A stretch of DNA of 64,000 bases from Paenibacillus sp. W2I17 (GTDB lineage: Bacteria; Bacillota; Bacilli; Paenibacillales; Paenibacillaceae): positions 4,898,001 to 4,962,000 of the forward strand of contig NZ_JAUSXM010000001.1 of assembly GCF_030815985.1 (NCBI RefSeq). The letters run 5' to 3'. Within the stretch, counting starts at the first letter, position 1. Each line of letters begins with the position of its first letter. A program made the position numbers and the translations under genes. Below are positions 51,826-60,997 of the stretch, in pieces. The notes beneath the pieces are model-generated. The model had not been told where the DNA came from. It searched no databases and worked only from the letters and a program-made list of their open reading frames with translations.

Positions 51826-52536
51826 ATGAATAAAAAAGTGCTCGTGGTAGATGACGAATCAAGCATCGTCAGTGCCATTGCTTACGCGCTGCGGCGCGAA
51901 GGATATGAAGTAGAGACTGCGAGTGACGGTGAAGAGGCCTTGGTCAAGGTCGCATCGTTTCACCCACAGGTCATGATTCTGGACGTCATGATGCCCAGGC
52001 TCGATGGATACGGCGTATGCCGCAGGCTGGAGGACCGCGAGGATATCGGCATTATTTTGCTGACCGTCAAAAATGATATCGTGGACAAAATCGTTGGCCT
52101 GGAAATGGGCGCCGATGATTATATGACCAAGCCATTCGAGATCCGTGAACTGCTCGCAAGGGTGAAAGCGCTCATGCGCCGTGTCGAGAAAAGCAGTCCA
52201 CCACCTGACGATTCGAAGAATCAGGCCATCGTGAATGGCACACTGCGTATTCATGTTGCTCACCGCACAGTGACCGTGAATGAGGAGAAGCTGGATCTGA
52301 CACCAAAAGAGTTCGACCTGTTGACCATTCTCATGTCCAATCCTGAGCGTGTGTACACACGAGACGATCTGCTGGACCGGGTCTGGGGCATGGAGTATGC
52401 GGGTGGTACACGAACCGTAGACATTCACATCCAGCGTTTGCGTAAAAAAATTGGAGATACGGATCAGCAAAAATTGCAGACCGTATACGGGATTGGCTAC
52501 AAAGCATCTGCACCTGATACAGGCGGGGCCATATGA
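51826..52536 (+). CDS. OmpR/PhoB-type response regulator
   Basis: A 236-residue regulator: receiver domain with VLVVDDES, Asp in VMILDVMMPR and Lys in DDYMTKPFE; then the winged-helix DNA-binding domain (LDLTPKEFDLLTILMSNPER, TVDIHIQRLRKKIGD). I chose the ATG at 51826, 9 nt after TAGAGG; the in-frame ATG at 51817 touches that site. The stop overlaps the kinase start by 4 nt. It follows structured leader copy C. Confidence 0.93.
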   Translation: MNKKVLVVDDESSIVSAIAYALRREGYEVETASDGEEALVKVASFHPQVMILDVMMPRLDGYGVCRRLEDREDIGIILLTVKNDIVDKIVGLEMGADDYMTKPFEIRELLARVKALMRRVEKSSPPPDDSKNQAIVNGTLRIHVAHRTVTVNEEKLDLTPKEFDLLTILMSNPERVYTRDDLLDRVWGMEYAGGTRTVDIHIQRLRKKIGDTDQQKLQTVYGIGYKASAPDTGGAI

Positions 52537-54038
52537 GAGTCAGCATCAAGCTGAAGTTCAGTGTTTTTCTGGCAGCCTTGCTTATCCTGACCGTGGTGGT
52601 GCTTAGTTCACTGGTCCTGCGCGGTATTGAACGCAATCAGCAGTCACAGATTGAAGGTATTCTATCACAGCAGACACGGCTGGTGAATCTGAATGTGCGA
52701 CAGTCTTACTACACCGAGTCCGTTCATCTCGATCAGGACGTTTTTTTACAGCGAAACGGCCGCAGGCTGGCACAGGAACTGGCCAACTCTACCGGATTGC
52801 CAATAGCACTCTATAACATGACAGGTCAGCAGGTGGGAGCATCCTTCGCCTCCGGTGAGAGTGAACTCGTTCAGGAAACGTTAGACTATGCGCTGCAAAA
52901 TAAAATTGCCTATCATGAACAAGGGGACACCCTGCTCTACGCTGCACCATTGGACGGTCCGGATGGGCAGATGGGTGCCGTGTGGATACAGTATCCGGTC
53001 CAGAGTTACCATGAATTCTATACTCGCATCCTTCAATTGTTCACATGGGCAGGAATTACCGTTGTTGCGCTGAGCTTCATGTTAGGTTATCTGTTCTACA
53101 ATCGCTTTGCCGTTGCGATTACCCGGCTGAAAAAGTCTGCAGATTCCATTCGCGAAGGGAATTACATTACGGAGTCTCCTTTAAAGCGCAAGGATGAGTT
53201 GGGGGAGCTGGGGCAGGGCATCTATTATATGAGTACATCCATTCAGCAAAATATCACAGCCATGATTGCGGAGCAGCAGAAGCTGCAACTGGCGATTGAG
53301 AAACTTCAGGCGCTGGAACAGCAGCAGAAACAATACATCGGTAACATCAGCCATGAGTTCAAGACACCGCTGACATCGATCAAAGCTTATGTGGAGCTAC
53401 TCGACATGTATAAGGATGATCCGCAACTGCTGGAGGATGCCACGAGTAACATTGGCAAAGAAACAGAGCGGCTGTACGAGATGGTGGAGAAAGTACTCCA
53501 TTTATCTGCCCTGGAGAAGTATGACTTCGAGAACCAGGCCGTAGATGTAGAGGTCAGCGCTCTGCTGGAGGATGCCTGTGGCCGGATGCGTGGGAAAGCG
53601 GAGAAGTTTGCGCTGAACATGGAACTGGATCTTGAACCGGCGGTGATCCGTAGCGATCGGGAGAGTCTTATGCATATTTTCATCAACATGCTGGATAATG
53701 CCATCAAATATAACGTTCCGGATGGTGTGATCCGGGTGAAGAGTGAACTGCGGATGCAGGAGCGTCAAGCGATCATTCGCATCTATAACTCGGGTACGCC
53801 GATTCCTGCAGAGGCGCAGGAGAAGATTTTTGAACCCTTTTACACCGTAAACAAAGACAGAGCCAGAAAAACCGGCGGAACCGGACTGGGGCTATCTCTC
53901 GTGAAGCAGTTTGTTGAAAAACAGGGCGGTACAATCACCCTGCTGTCGGGTGATCCAGAAGATGGGGAAGGTGTGACATTCCAGCTCATGTTCCCTTTGG
54001 CTGATTCAAGTTTACAAGTTCGAAACAAGTCTGAATAA
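52533..54038 (+). CDS. Sensor histidine kinase (HisKA/HATPase_c)
   Basis: A 501-residue membrane kinase. TM 1 at about 8-29, an extracellular domain of ~140 residues, TM 2 at about 170-190, HAMP, a coiled segment rich in Gln, phospho-His in NISHEFKTPLTSIKAYVELL, N box INMLDNAIKYNV and G boxes TGGTGLGLSLVKQF. Partner of the OmpR-type regulator with which it overlaps. The lipoprotein gene 60 nt downstream may be an accessory sensor or a target. Confidence 0.93.
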   Translation: MRVSIKLKFSVFLAALLILTVVVLSSLVLRGIERNQQSQIEGILSQQTRLVNLNVRQSYYTESVHLDQDVFLQRNGRRLAQELANSTGLPIALYNMTGQQVGASFASGESELVQETLDYALQNKIAYHEQGDTLLYAAPLDGPDGQMGAVWIQYPVQSYHEFYTRILQLFTWAGITVVALSFMLGYLFYNRFAVAITRLKKSADSIREGNYITESPLKRKDELGELGQGIYYMSTSIQQNITAMIAEQQKLQLAIEKLQALEQQQKQYIGNISHEFKTPLTSIKAYVELLDMYKDDPQLLEDATSNIGKETERLYEMVEKVLHLSALEKYDFENQAVDVEVSALLEDACGRMRGKAEKFALNMELDLEPAVIRSDRESLMHIFINMLDNAIKYNVPDGVIRVKSELRMQERQAIIRIYNSGTPIPAEAQEKIFEPFYTVNKDRARKTGGTGLGLSLVKQFVEKQGGTITLLSGDPEDGEGVTFQLMFPLADSSLQVRNKSE

Positions 54039-54098
54039 CTTTGGAAGTATGCGATGTGTATGCTTGGTCTATAGCAAGAGAAACCAGGGGGGACCATC

Positions 54099-55205
54099 AT
54101 GAATTGGAAACAAGCAGCTTTGGGCACGTTCGGAGCCATTGCCCTGTTAACGACAGCGGCATGCGGAGGGACAACGGAGCCGGGGGGCAACGCACAAGGT
54201 GGGAAAACGGGCACCGACATTACAGTAAAAGATAATACCAATACGTCCGTGTACCAGAGCTTTAAGCTGGAGAAAATCGATAAACTTCCAAATATGCGCG
54301 GGATCGCATGGCTTAGTGATGATTGGATTGTATCCGACAAGGAGAACAAGTCCTTGAAACCCGTCACGGTTGAAGGCCAGGAAAGATACCCGCATAACTT
54401 ATATATGTATGATCTGACGAAAGGCACAGACACGCCGCTCAAGGAAAGTGAAGCCACTCTGGGTGCACCGCTAGTGTCACCGGATGGGCAGTACCTGTTC
54501 TATCGGGAGCCGGAGGAAAATACGGGCAAAGGTTACTTCCTGAACCTGCATAACGGGGAGACAACCCCTGCCGGTAAGGAGGATGGATTCATCCAAGAGG
54601 GCGCGTGGCTGGATAATGAACATGTTGTTTTCCCCAATATGAAGGGGGATCTGATCTCGGCAACCGTGGACGGTACAACAAAGGTACTGGTGGAGACAGG
54701 CAATTTCAATGTACGGAGTATCAAGGTGTCAGGCGATATGCTCTATTATATTACGGGCGAGGACGGCCAGTTGAATGCATACGATGCGAAGACGGGTGAA
54801 GTAAAACAGGTGCTGAAAAGTGTGGAATGGGTCATCCCTTCTAATGATGGAACAAGGCTTGCGATTGTGAAAAGAACAGCGGATACCAAACGGGCGCTGG
54901 TGCTCACCGATCTGGAAGGCAATGAGAAGGCCACGCTCGCCAGAGGCACACAAATCTTTGGCACAAGCTGGTCGAGTGATGATACCAAGATTGCATACAC
55001 CATTAATTCTGAGAATGACAATGAGAAAGGGCTGTTTGTCTCCAACACGGAGTCGGCAGAACAGTTCCAGATCTCGGCCGATATGGACAACGCTTCTGAC
55101 CCACTCGCCTGGAGCCCGAAAGGAAATAAAATCCTGTTATCGCAGGCGGTATTGGAGAATGAATTGTATCACTTTGTAACCTCGGTCATTACGATCTCGG
55201 AATAG
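54099..55205 (+). CDS. Lipoprotein with TolB-like beta-propeller repeats
   Basis: A 368-residue protein with signal peptide and lipobox TAACGG. The rest is made of ~45-residue repeats of WD40/TolB-like type (APLVSPDGQYLFYREPEE, WVIPSNDGTRLAIVKRTA, TSWSSDDTKIAYTINSEND, LAWSPKGNKILLSQAV). It is anchored outside the cell membrane. The start follows AGGGGGGA. It comes right after the two-component genes, probably in the same transcript. Function unknown; a sensing or surface-binding role is an inference from the context. Confidence 0.8.
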   Translation: MNWKQAALGTFGAIALLTTAACGGTTEPGGNAQGGKTGTDITVKDNTNTSVYQSFKLEKIDKLPNMRGIAWLSDDWIVSDKENKSLKPVTVEGQERYPHNLYMYDLTKGTDTPLKESEATLGAPLVSPDGQYLFYREPEENTGKGYFLNLHNGETTPAGKEDGFIQEGAWLDNEHVVFPNMKGDLISATVDGTTKVLVETGNFNVRSIKVSGDMLYYITGEDGQLNAYDAKTGEVKQVLKSVEWVIPSNDGTRLAIVKRTADTKRALVLTDLEGNEKATLARGTQIFGTSWSSDDTKIAYTINSENDNEKGLFVSNTESAEQFQISADMDNASDPLAWSPKGNKILLSQAVLENELYHFVTSVITISE

Positions 55206-55218
55206 GGTGAATGGTGCA

Positions 55219-55241
55219 GAAAGATATGTTCCATATCTTTC
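55219..55241 (+). terminator. Hairpin after the lipoprotein gene
   Basis: GAAAGATATG (55219-55228) and CATATCTTTC (55232-55241), perfect 10-bp stem with a 3-nt loop; no clear T-run. Confidence 0.6.
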
Positions 55242-55444
55242 ATCCCTTTCTATACATTTATATTGACTAAGCTATTCCGCTTCCGATAAACTAGAATGCA
55301 GGAATAAAAGTCGAATGTCAGGCAGCAGTTCGAGACGATGTTTCGGGCGGCTGTTTATTTTCTTTTTAACAGTAAGGGTGCAACGTAGTCGTCTTGCCGG
55401 GTGATCCGGCTAATAACAACATGGAATAGGAACAGGTGATATAC

Positions 55445-56332
55445 ATGTGTAACAGCGCGTACCGCGTGCTTTTATATTATAAGTTCGTGAAGATTGAAGA
55501 TCCTGAGACGTTTACACAAGAGCATCTGCAATACTGCAAGGACCTCGGTGTGAAAGGCCGTATTCTGATCGCATCCGAAGGCATTAACGGCACGGTATCC
55601 GGAACGCCTGAACAGACAGAGCAGTACATGAAAGACATGCATGCCAACCCGCTGTTCAGCGATATGGTGTTCAAGATTGATGATGTGGAAGAGCATGCGT
55701 TCAAAAAAATCTTTGTTCGTCACAAAGCAGAGCTGGTTACGTTCCGCGTGGATGAAGACCTTGATCCAAATGTGATTAGTGGCAAACGCCTTTCACCGAA
55801 AGAGTTCCATGAACATCTGCAACGTGATGACGTCATCGTTATCGATGGTCGCAATGATTATGAATATGAAATTGGTCACTTCCGCGGGGCCATTCGTCCA
55901 GATGTCGAGTCGTTCCGTGAGTTTCCGGAGTGGATCCGCGAGAACCTGGGTGACATGAAGGACAAAACGATTATTACCTATTGCACTGGCGGCATTCGCT
56001 GCGAGAAGCTGACTGGCTTCATGATCAATGAAGGATTCCAGGATGTAGCTCAATTGGACGGCGGTATTGTCACGTACGGTAAAGATCCTGAAGTACAAGG
56101 CCATCTGTTCGATGGCAAGTGTTACGTGTTTGACGAGCGGATCTCTGTACCGATCAACCGGACAGAAGAAGATATCGTCATTGCCAGCTGTTATCACTGT
56201 GGAACGACACATGACCGATATATTAATTGTCCAACCTGCAACCTGCAGCATGTAAGCTGTGAGGATTGCGAAGAGACGCATAACCGCTTTTGCTCGGATG
56301 CCTGCCGGGAGGCAGCACCGGTACACGCATAA
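55445..56332 (+). CDS. trhO: tRNA uridine(34) hydroxylase TrhO (rhodanese-like)
   Basis: A 295-residue enzyme that hydroxylates U34 of certain tRNAs on the way to 5-methoxyuridine. An N-terminal UPF0176 domain ([20 protein letters not shown]) is followed by a rhodanese domain with the active Cys in [11 protein letters not shown], and a C-terminal Cys-rich region ([25 protein letters not shown]) that likely binds metal. I chose the ATG at 55445 after the CAGGTGA site. The next gene follows after 12 nt. Confidence 0.92.
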   Translation: MCNSAYRVLLYYKFVKIEDPETFTQEHLQYCKDLGVKGRILIASEGINGTVSGTPEQTEQYMKDMHANPLFSDMVFKIDDVEEHAFKKIFVRHKAELVTFRVDEDLDPNVISGKRLSPKEFHEHLQRDDVIVIDGRNDYEYEIGHFRGAIRPDVESFREFPEWIRENLGDMKDKTIITYCTGGIRCEKLTGFMINEGFQDVAQLDGGIVTYGKDPEVQGHLFDGKCYVFDERISVPINRTEEDIVIASCYHCGTTHDRYINCPTCNLQHVSCEDCEETHNRFCSDACREAAPVHA

Positions 56333-56344
56333 GCAGGAGAGCAG

Positions 56345-56992
56345 GTGCTGATCGTGAAGCGCGAAGAGGAACGAACGACGCGTGAACGGATTTTGTTCAT
56401 GTTGAAGCAGCAAGGTACATTGACCGCCAGGGAAATGACAGCTGATCTGGGTCTGACCGGCATGGCCATTCGCCGTCATCTGACGGCACTGGAGCAGGAC
56501 GGCTGGATCGAGGTTCGGGAGGCCCGGGCTACGGCCGGACGTCCGTCCTCGGTGTACCAATTGACGGTACGCGGGGACAGCTTTTTTCCAAAATCATATT
56601 CCTCCCTTACGCTGGAACTGCTTGAAGAATTGTCTGACTCAGCCGGGAGCGGTGTGGTAGATGCATTGTTCGAGAGTCGCCGGGACAAGCTGCTTCGCAG
56701 CGGATTGCCACAGATGGAGGGCCAGGATCTGGCCGGACGGGTGGAGGAACTCGCGCGAATCCAGAATACCAACGGATATATGGCGGATGCGTCCAGAGAA
56801 GACGATGGAACCTACGTCATTACGGAAATGAACTGCCCGATTGTACAAGTTGCAAGTGTCTACAAGCAGGCTTGCCGCTGTGAACTGGAACTGTTTCGCT
56901 CGCTGCTTCAAGCTGAGGTAGAGCGTACCGAATGTTACGCCGATGGCGGCAAAAGGTGCAAGTATGAGATTCGCGAAGCGTCGGGGAATTAA
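56345..56992 (+). CDS. SufR-like winged-helix regulator with candidate Fe-S cysteines
   Basis: A 215-residue DeoR/ArsR-like regulator. N-terminal helix-turn-helix: ILFMLKQQGTLTAREMTADL then GLTGMAIRRHLTALEQDGW. The C-terminal part holds four Cys in the SufR arrangement: MNCPIVQVA, KQACRCELEL, and GGKRCKYEI (a further Cys in TECYADG). SufR proteins use such Cys to bind an Fe-S cluster and control Fe-S assembly genes. The start is GTG at 56345, and a GTG three codons later is possible. It is cotranscribed with trhO, whose product is also Cys-rich. Confidence 0.8.
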   Translation: MLIVKREEERTTRERILFMLKQQGTLTAREMTADLGLTGMAIRRHLTALEQDGWIEVREARATAGRPSSVYQLTVRGDSFFPKSYSSLTLELLEELSDSAGSGVVDALFESRRDKLLRSGLPQMEGQDLAGRVEELARIQNTNGYMADASREDDGTYVITEMNCPIVQVASVYKQACRCELELFRSLLQAEVERTECYADGGKRCKYEIREASGN

Positions 56993-57005
56993 TTGGTTTA
57001 TACAA

Positions 57006-57043
57006 AGAGATTGTTTCGATTCGTCGAAATAGTCTCTTTTTTT
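57006..57043 (+). terminator. Terminator of the trhO-regulator operon
   Basis: AGAGA-TTG-TTTCGA pairs with TCGAAA-TAG-TCTCT, loop TTCG, then seven T. Confidence 0.9.
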
Positions 57044-57187
57044 GGTAATGAATTACGTATAAACGCTATTTACGTATGGCGATGCGTGTTATAATGGAAC
57101 TAACATCCAGTGCATGTTCGCATCCTTATATTTGCTGATACTTCAGGAGATATATCCTGTCCATTTTGCGTGTAGGAGTGAATAATA

Positions 57188-58045
57188 ATGACAGAGTTGC
57201 TTGATCCCAAGAACGATTATGTGTTTAAACGAATCTTTGGAAGTGAAGAGAATAAGGATGTTCTTTTGGCTTTTCTGAATCATACCTTCAAAAATGCAGG
57301 TGAATCTTTACTGACCGAGATTGTGTTAATCAACCCTTATCTGGACAAGGATACACCGAGAGATAAACAGTCCATACTGGACATACGGGCCAAAACAGAT
57401 CAAGGTGAGCTAATTAATGTTGAAATGCAGTTGTTTAATCAGTATGATTTAGAGAAGAGGACTTTGTTCTATTGGGGTAAACAATATTCCGGACAATTAC
57501 TTGAAGGACAGAGATATAGTCAACTCAAAAAATGCGTAGCGATCAACATTGTTAATTTCAAGATGCTAGCTAATGATCAGTACCACAACGTATTTCATTT
57601 AAGAGAAGACCATACTGATATTCCGTTGACGGATGTTATAGAGATTCATTTTATGGAAATACCAAAGCTGAATGATGAAAATATTCAAATAAAGGATGGA
57701 TTGGTGCGTTGGCTGTTATTTCTGAAAGGAATGACTAAATCAAGCTGGGAGGCGTTAATGATGCACGAACCCGAACCGGCTTTGAAAAAAGCCATGAGTG
57801 TATTAGAGTTTCTGAGCCAGGATGAGCAAGCACGTCAACGATATATCGACCGTCAGAAATTTCTATGGGACGAAGCTTCCATGATTGAGGGCGCACGAGA
57901 AGAGGGTCTCAAGAAAGGTGAAGCTGAGAGCAAGCGGAAAATTGCATTGAATATGCTCAATTTAGGTCTTGATCAGGCTACGATTATTAAGGCTACCGGG
58001 CTAACTTCATCTGAATTAGAGGAACTGCAAAAAGAAAAGGAATAA
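57188..58045 (+). CDS. Rpn-family PD-(D/E)XK nuclease (recombination-promoting / transposase-like)
   Basis: A 285-residue protein of the Rpn/PDDEXK_2 family, which in E. coli gives DNA cleavage and promotes RecA-independent recombination. It begins with the typical DPKNDYVFKRIFGSEENKDV and has the catalytic set in ILDIRAKTDQGELINVEMQL (D, then E-x-Q). The helical tail (EGAREEGLKKGEAESKRKIA) and final GLTSSELEEL are also typical. The start follows GGAGTG. Often found as an accessory, horizontally moving gene; a decayed gene follows it here. Confidence 0.9.
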   Translation: MTELLDPKNDYVFKRIFGSEENKDVLLAFLNHTFKNAGESLLTEIVLINPYLDKDTPRDKQSILDIRAKTDQGELINVEMQLFNQYDLEKRTLFYWGKQYSGQLLEGQRYSQLKKCVAINIVNFKMLANDQYHNVFHLREDHTDIPLTDVIEIHFMEIPKLNDENIQIKDGLVRWLLFLKGMTKSSWEALMMHEPEPALKKAMSVLEFLSQDEQARQRYIDRQKFLWDEASMIEGAREEGLKKGEAESKRKIALNMLNLGLDQATIIKATGLTSSELEELQKEKE

Positions 58046-58106
58046 GCACTCTGGAGCTATCCTTTGATTGATATAAGGCGACCATACCCAAAGTACATTG
58101 GGAGGG

Positions 58107-58597
58107 ATGCCTCTTTTTTTTGAAAATTTTAAATATGAAAAATCTCATGATGAAGCACAATACTTGTCTGAAGCGGAGAAAGCTGCCGTGATTGCCCAGT
58201 TGGATCAATTACCCATGAAGTAGCAACTATGTCACGGTGATCCCAACCCGGGTAACATACTCCTTCGAAATCATGATACCTTTATTATTGACTGGAACAA
58301 TGCTTCTACCGGAAATCCGGAAGCCGACTTGGCCGAATACATCATTATGATTTGATACGCCATACTGCCCCCGCATCTGCCACATGAAGCGACGGTTGTT
58401 CTTGATACTACCAGAGAGGCCAGCATTCGCATCTTTATGGAGAGTATGAGAAGTTGTCCGGTATTGGCTATGCGGATATCGAACCCTGGATTGCGCCTGT
58501 TGCGGCACGCAAATTGATCGCGGATGCCATATCGGAAGCGGAGAAAACAATGCTTGTGGACGAGATTAGAAGAAGACTTCATACTCGACTTTCATGA
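58107..58597 (+). pseudogene. Decayed phosphotransferase (APH-like) gene fragment
   Basis: One frame reads LSEAEKAAVIAQLDQLPMK, stop (TAG 58221-58223), QLCHGDPNPGNILLRNHDTF, then IIDWNNASTGNPEADLAEY, a second stop (TGA 58353-58355) and YAILPPHLPHEA. Near 58438 the frame shifts and continues YEKLSGIGYADIEPWIAPVA up to a stop at 58597. HGDPNPGN and IIDWNNAS are the catalytic and metal motifs of the APH kinase family. The N-terminal half is missing. There are at least two nonsense changes and one frameshift, so it cannot be functional. Confidence 0.85.
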
Positions 58598-58721
58598 GTA
58601 GGATCTTATTTTGTTGTACCCATGGCGACCATCTACAGAACAATGTGGGTGGTTTTTATGTTTTATGTAATGTTTTCTATCACAACCATACGATGAAACT
58701 AAATTGGAAGTGGTTCAACCA

Positions 58722-58750
58722 TTGACGGATATCGGGACGCCCCTTAATAT
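58722..58750 (+). promoter_or_regulatory. Sigma-A promoter of the TrpXYZ-type ABC operon
   Basis: TTGACG, 17 bp, TAATAT. A CCCCT/AGGGG hairpin straddles the -10. The transcript would carry a leader of about 175 nt with small hairpins but no riboswitch or T-box motif I recognise. Confidence 0.65.
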
Positions 58751-58934
58751 TAGGGGAACAATAAAACACCAACACGGGTCATGGACTTCAGTCGCATGAG
58801 AAAAGTCTATATTTGTCTGCTTTTGTCGATCAAAGCAACAATGCGTTGAAGCGTTTGTTTTGTCCCGCCCTATCGTGCCAATGGAATTCGATAAGGGTAA
58901 CCACATTTTATAAGATGGAGAGGGGTTCTCACAC

Positions 58935-59984
58935 ATGAAAAAGAAATTCTGGATGTCACTGATGATGGTTGCTTCAATGATCGTTGCAGCAGGTTGTGGA
59001 AATAACAGCGGTACAGGCTCGGAATCCGAAGGATCGGGGACTACAACAGGTGGAGGCAGTGAGGAAAAATCATATCAGATTGCCATCTCGCAGATTGTTG
59101 AGCATCCATCTCTGGATGCTACACGCGAAGGTTTCATCGCAGCCCTGAAGGAAGCGGGCATTGAAGAGAACAAGAACCTCAAAATCGATTACAATAACGC
59201 ACAAGGTGATTCGACGAACAACTTGTCCATTGCACAGAAAATCTCGGGTGATTCCAAAAATGATCTCGTACTCGGAATTGCAACACCATCTGCGCTGGCT
59301 CTGGCTCAACAAGTGAAGGACAAGCCATTGTTGTTCGCAGCGGTAACGGACCCGTTGGGTGCCAAACTGGTGACTGACATGGACAAGCCAGGCGGCAACG
59401 TTACAGGTGCATCCGACACGAACCCGGAGGCCATTGTACAATTGGCTGACTTTATCGCTAAAAATCTGCCAGATGTGAAAACGGTAGGCTTGGTCATTAA
59501 CGAAGGTGAACCAAATGCGGTGGTTATGGCAGATAACGCAGAAAAAGCGCTCGCAACACATAATATCAAGCTGGTGAAAGCACCAGTTACGAATACATCT
59601 GAAGTAAAACAGGCAACGGATTCTCTGGTTGGCAAAGTAGATGCCTTCTACATTACGCTTGATAATTCTGTCGTGAGTGCGGTTGATACGATCATCCAAA
59701 CGGCAAACAGTAATAAAATTCCGTTCTTCTCCAGTGATCGGGATACCGTTGAAAAAGGAGCTTTCGCAACGGTTGGCTTCAAATATTATGACCATGGATA
59801 TCAGGTGGGTGAGATGGCCGCGGACATTCTGAAAAATGGTACGAATCCTGGTGATATGAAAGTCACCGTTCCGGACAAACTGGATCTGATCCTGAACCTA
59901 AAAGCGGCTGAAGCCCAAGGAATCACGGTTACGGATGAGATGAAAGCGGAAGTAAAAGACCAGGAAAACAACGTTATTCAATAA
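58935..59984 (+). CDS. ABC substrate-binding lipoprotein (ABC_sub_bind / TrpX type)
   Basis: A 349-residue lipoprotein (lipobox VAAGCGN) with a Gly/Ser/Thr-rich linker, then a two-lobe binding domain: IAISQIVEHPSLDATREGFI, LVLGIATPSALALAQQ, LLFAAVTDPLGAKLV, GNVTGASD, IPFFSSDRDTV. These motifs define the ABC_sub_bind family, whose studied members bind tryptophan or other aromatic amino acids. With the permease and ATPase that follow it forms a complete importer. The substrate is not fixed by the sequence. Confidence 0.88.
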   Translation: MKKKFWMSLMMVASMIVAAGCGNNSGTGSESEGSGTTTGGGSEEKSYQIAISQIVEHPSLDATREGFIAALKEAGIEENKNLKIDYNNAQGDSTNNLSIAQKISGDSKNDLVLGIATPSALALAQQVKDKPLLFAAVTDPLGAKLVTDMDKPGGNVTGASDTNPEAIVQLADFIAKNLPDVKTVGLVINEGEPNAVVMADNAEKALATHNIKLVKAPVTNTSEVKQATDSLVGKVDAFYITLDNSVVSAVDTIIQTANSNKIPFFSSDRDTVEKGAFATVGFKYYDHGYQVGEMAADILKNGTNPGDMKVTVPDKLDLILNLKAAEAQGITVTDEMKAEVKDQENNVIQ

Positions 59985-60074
59985 TCTGACCGGAGTGTAA
60001 TCCGGCTGTATGGATGCGAGGCGAACATGCAACGGGTTCGCCTCATTCTTTTCGATAGACAGGGAGGAAGTAGT

Positions 60075-60995
60075 GTGAGTATAAGCTGGAATTCAATTGA
60101 AGGGGCGATCGAGCTGGGGCTTCTATACGCACTGATGGCACTTGGTGTGTATATTACGTTCCGCATACTCGATTTTCCTGACCTTACCGTAGACGGAAGT
60201 TTTACAACAGGAGGCGCAATCGCGGCGGTTATGATCTCCAATGACTTCTCTCCTTGGCTTGCCTGTTTGGCGGCAATGGCTGGCGGCATGGTGGCTGGGG
60301 CTTGTACAGGTCTGCTTCATACCAAAGGCAAAATCAACGGATTATTATCCGGGATTTTGATGATGATCGCGCTCTACTCCATTAATATGCGTATTCTTGG
60401 CGCACCGAATAAATCCATTATGGGTATGGATAATCCATTCTCAGGTGAGCATGTCATGGTGTTAATTATCATCGTCGTGCTGGTGTTTAAAATTATGCTC
60501 GATCTGTTCATGAAAACAGATGTTGGACTGGCACTCCGCGCGACAGGTGATAACAAACGTATGATTCGCAGCTTTGGTGCAAATACGGATGTGACTACCA
60601 TTGTAGGTGTCAGCCTATCCAATGGATTGGTCGCACTATCTGGTGCATTCATTGCACAGCAATCAGGTTTTGCAGACATCACGATGGGCATCGGTATGAT
60701 CGTTATTGGACTGGCTTCCGTGATTATCGGTGAGGCCATTCTTGGAGCAAGAACGGTATTCTGGGCTACACTTGCAGCGATCGTTGGTTCAATCATTTAC
60801 CGGATTGTGGTCGCACTTGCCCTACAGGTCGAATGGTTCGATACATCTGATCTGAAGTTGATCACCGCGGTGATCGTCATTATTGCTCTTGTATTCCCAA
60901 CGATGCAGCGCTCCATGAAGCAGCGAAGTCTGGCTCGCAAACGAACGGAAGAGTTGATGCGATCCGGTGGTCAACAAGCGAAGGGAGGTATGTGA
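60075..60995 (+). CDS. ABC transporter permease (TrpY type)
   Basis: A 306-residue branched-chain-amino-acid-permease-like protein with about eight to nine helices: LGLLYALMALGVYITFRILD, FPDLTVDGSFTTGGAIAAVM, LMKTDVGLALRATGDNKRMI, then SNGLVALSGAFIAQQ. GTG at 60075 follows GGGAGG; the longer upstream frame would lack a ribosome site. It overlaps nothing and is 2 nt from the ATPase start. Confidence 0.88.
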   Translation: MSISWNSIEGAIELGLLYALMALGVYITFRILDFPDLTVDGSFTTGGAIAAVMISNDFSPWLACLAAMAGGMVAGACTGLLHTKGKINGLLSGILMMIALYSINMRILGAPNKSIMGMDNPFSGEHVMVLIIIVVLVFKIMLDLFMKTDVGLALRATGDNKRMIRSFGANTDVTTIVGVSLSNGLVALSGAFIAQQSGFADITMGIGMIVIGLASVIIGEAILGARTVFWATLAAIVGSIIYRIVVALALQVEWFDTSDLKLITAVIVIIALVFPTMQRSMKQRSLARKRTEELMRSGGQQAKGGM

Positions 60996-60997
60996 TC

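Noticed and set aside
58751..58934. T-box or tryptophan riboswitch in the leader of the TrpXYZ-type operon
   Set aside because: No T-box consensus, no specifier loop and no terminator; only small hairpins are present.
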